A stretch of DNA of 64,000 nucleotides from Viola odorata (Eukaryota > Streptophyta > Magnoliopsida > Malpighiales > Violaceae): contig OY829538.1 of the NCBI GenBank assembly GCA_963691705.1, forward strand, positions 27,300,836 to 27,364,835, written 5' to 3'. The notes under the pieces were generated by a model. The model saw nothing but the letters and a program-made list of their open reading frames with translations. It was not told the DNA's origin and ran no database searches. Positions 63,201 to 64,000 of this stretch are shown piece after piece. The translations under genes were made by a program, and so were the position numbers. Numbering within the stretch: position 1 is the stretch's first letter; every line of letters starts with the position of its first letter.

Positions 63201-64000
63201 ACTACAAATTTCCTCCACTGCATGCAGAAGGCAACCCTGTTCTACCTCTTGATGTAGATCTGCCCCCACCAGCTCCTGAACCTAAACCAGTCCTTGCACC
63301 ACAACCTGCTCGTCCACCAAATCCTCCATCAGCTACTTCTAGTACCTCCCAGACAGATTCCCACAACTTAGCAACCCTTGCAGCTCGGACTGAGCTCCTG
63401 TGTGAGCTCTTTGAGCTCCAGCAAAAAACTGCTAGCGGTAAATTGACCCGGAGGCCGTTGTACATGCCAAGATAAAGATGATGGTCATAGGGTCTGTCAT
63501 AACCCATCAGGTTGTTCAAGCTAGCTCTCTCAATGTTAAAACCTGTGATTTACATATTATTTCTTTGATTAAACCACTTGGTCTCCACTGTCTAGATGGA
63601 GTGGGTTTCTTCCATATAGAGAAAGGCTTTCTTTTCATGAGTACGGGTTTCACAATCAAGGTGGACCAGATCTTCAGCCACAAGAACAAAGGGAACTACA
63701 AATTTCCTCCACTGCATGCAGAAGGCAACCCTGTTCTACCTCTTGATGTAGATCTGCCCCCACCAGCTCCGGAACCTAAGCCAGTCCTTGCACCACAACC
63801 TGCTCGTCCACCAAATCCTCCATCAGCTGCTTCTAGTACCTCCCAGACAGATTCCCACAACTTAGTAACCCTCGCAGCTCGGACTGAGCTCCTGTGTGAG
63901 CTCTTTGAGCTCCAGCAAAAAACTGCTAGCGGTAAATTGACCCGGAGGCCGTTGTACATGCCAAGATAAAGATGATGACCTCGGGGTCTGTCATCACCCA
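60210..64000 (+). repeat. Right-domain HOR copy repeating 50330-54120 (offset 9,880 bp)
   Basis: Monomers 60514, 61008, 61502, 61996, 62490, 62984 and 63478 match 50634, 51128, 51622, 52116, 52610, 53104 and 53598. They share the ACTACATGC form (near 51857 and 61737) and CCACCACC (near 52889 and 62769) that the copy at 53788-57245 lacks, so this copy is closer to 50330-54120 than to its nearer neighbour. It runs off the right edge of the window. Confidence 0.87.

Larger units (their letters stand above)
1..64000 (+). repeat. Satellite DNA array, ~494-bp monomer, 129 complete units
   Basis: The window is head-to-tail copies of one unit. Each begins at ATGATG and ends with CATGCCAAGATAAAG. Starts fall at 366, 860, 1354, 1848, 2343 and so on to 63478 and 63972. 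The usual spacing is 494 bp; 18 units are 493, 18 are 495 and 6 are 474, which together account exactly for the 63,606 bp from 366 to 63972. All units have the same orientation. No interval is free of the repeat and nothing is inserted. Monomers differ by scattered substitutions and a handful of indels, and the variants recur in fixed orders (higher-order repeats). This is the normal organisation of eukaryotic centromeric or heterochromatic satellites. A plant host is plausible but unproven. The length is near three nucleosome repeats, an inference from length alone. Confidence 0.97.

Noticed and set aside
63696..63959. Reverse-strand ORFs of 66-105 codons (Gly/Ala/Arg-rich), repeated in most monomers
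   Set aside because: They lie opposite the C-rich proline tract, which yields GGN codons on the other strand. Their extents follow forward-strand indels, and some cross monomer boundaries. I treat them as shadows.
366..63971. A tandem family of more than 100 protein-coding genes or a polycistronic operon of 163-residue proteins
   Set aside because: Only 2 nt separate successive frames, 58 of 129 are broken by shared lesions, there is no room for promoters or poly(A) signals, and the variation follows satellite HOR patterns.
1..64000. CRISPR array
   Set aside because: The repeated unit is 494 bp with no short repeat/unique spacer alternation. All of the unit is repeated.
1..64000. Ribosomal DNA, 5S rDNA or tRNA cluster
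   Set aside because: The 494-bp spacing is in the range of 5S units, but I see no 5S rRNA sequence, A/C-box promoter or tRNA fold. The monomer is open-frame sequence throughout.
1..64000. LTR retrotransposon or IS element inside the array
   Set aside because: No reverse transcriptase, integrase or transposase motif, terminal inverted repeat or break in the 494-bp register was found. An origin of the monomer from an element's linker or 3' region remains possible but is not shown here.
1..64000. Assembly artefact explaining all the repeats
   Set aside because: Copies differ by private substitutions and indels at defined places and HOR ends are distinct, which argues for real sequence. Collapse or expansion of some copies cannot be excluded without raw reads.

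Overview
The whole 64-kb window is one uninterrupted satellite DNA array. A unit of about 494 bp repeats head to tail on the same strand from the first base to the last. Taking the ATGATG of each unit as its start, I count 129 complete monomers (366 to 63971), a 365-bp partial monomer at the left edge and a 29-bp partial one at the right. There is no unique sequence, inserted transposon, RNA gene, CRISPR array or recognisable host gene. Megabase-type satellite with higher-order repeats (HORs) points to a eukaryotic centromere, pericentromere or other heterochromatin. A plant is my best guess, but nothing here identifies the species. The monomer length is close to three nucleosome repeats (3 x ~165 bp), a common feature of satellites.

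Layout. Left domain (1 to ~49 kb): monomer variants are arranged in several nested HORs. These are a 7-mer of 3,459 bp (end of one copy at 1-1847, then 1848-5306, 24511-27969, 27970-31428), a 6-mer of 2,942 bp (5307-13638 and 31429-39760, each two full copies plus a copy shortened to five monomers), and a 9-mer of 4,447 bp (13639-20907 and 39761-47029, each one full and one broken copy). The series 7-mer, 6-mer, 9-mer occurs twice because 1-22080 is duplicated at 26123-48202 (offset 26,122 bp, 53 monomers). A short spacer of five other monomers (22042-24510) lies between. Right domain (~49.6 kb to the end): 29 consecutive monomers are all exactly 494 bp. They alternate between two subtypes and form another 7-mer HOR (3,458 bp) with patchwork exchanges.

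The striking property is that the monomer is almost entirely one open reading frame: 163 codons, a TAA, then only 2 nt before the next ATG. Its product has a proline-rich middle, a Ser/Thr linker, a short amphipathic-looking helix and a basic tail. I count 71 of 129 monomers with the frame intact, including all 29 of the right domain. The other 58 carry a few recurrent lesions (+1 A, a TAG nonsense change, 1-bp deletions, a 21-bp deletion) that have spread by HOR amplification. I recognise no protein family, and there is no room for promoters or poly(A) signals between units, so I treat the frames as satellite ORFs, possibly relics of a coding sequence, and not as genes. Reverse-strand ORFs of 66-105 codons are shadows.

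All similarity statements come from reading the sequence and its translations by eye, not from an alignment program.
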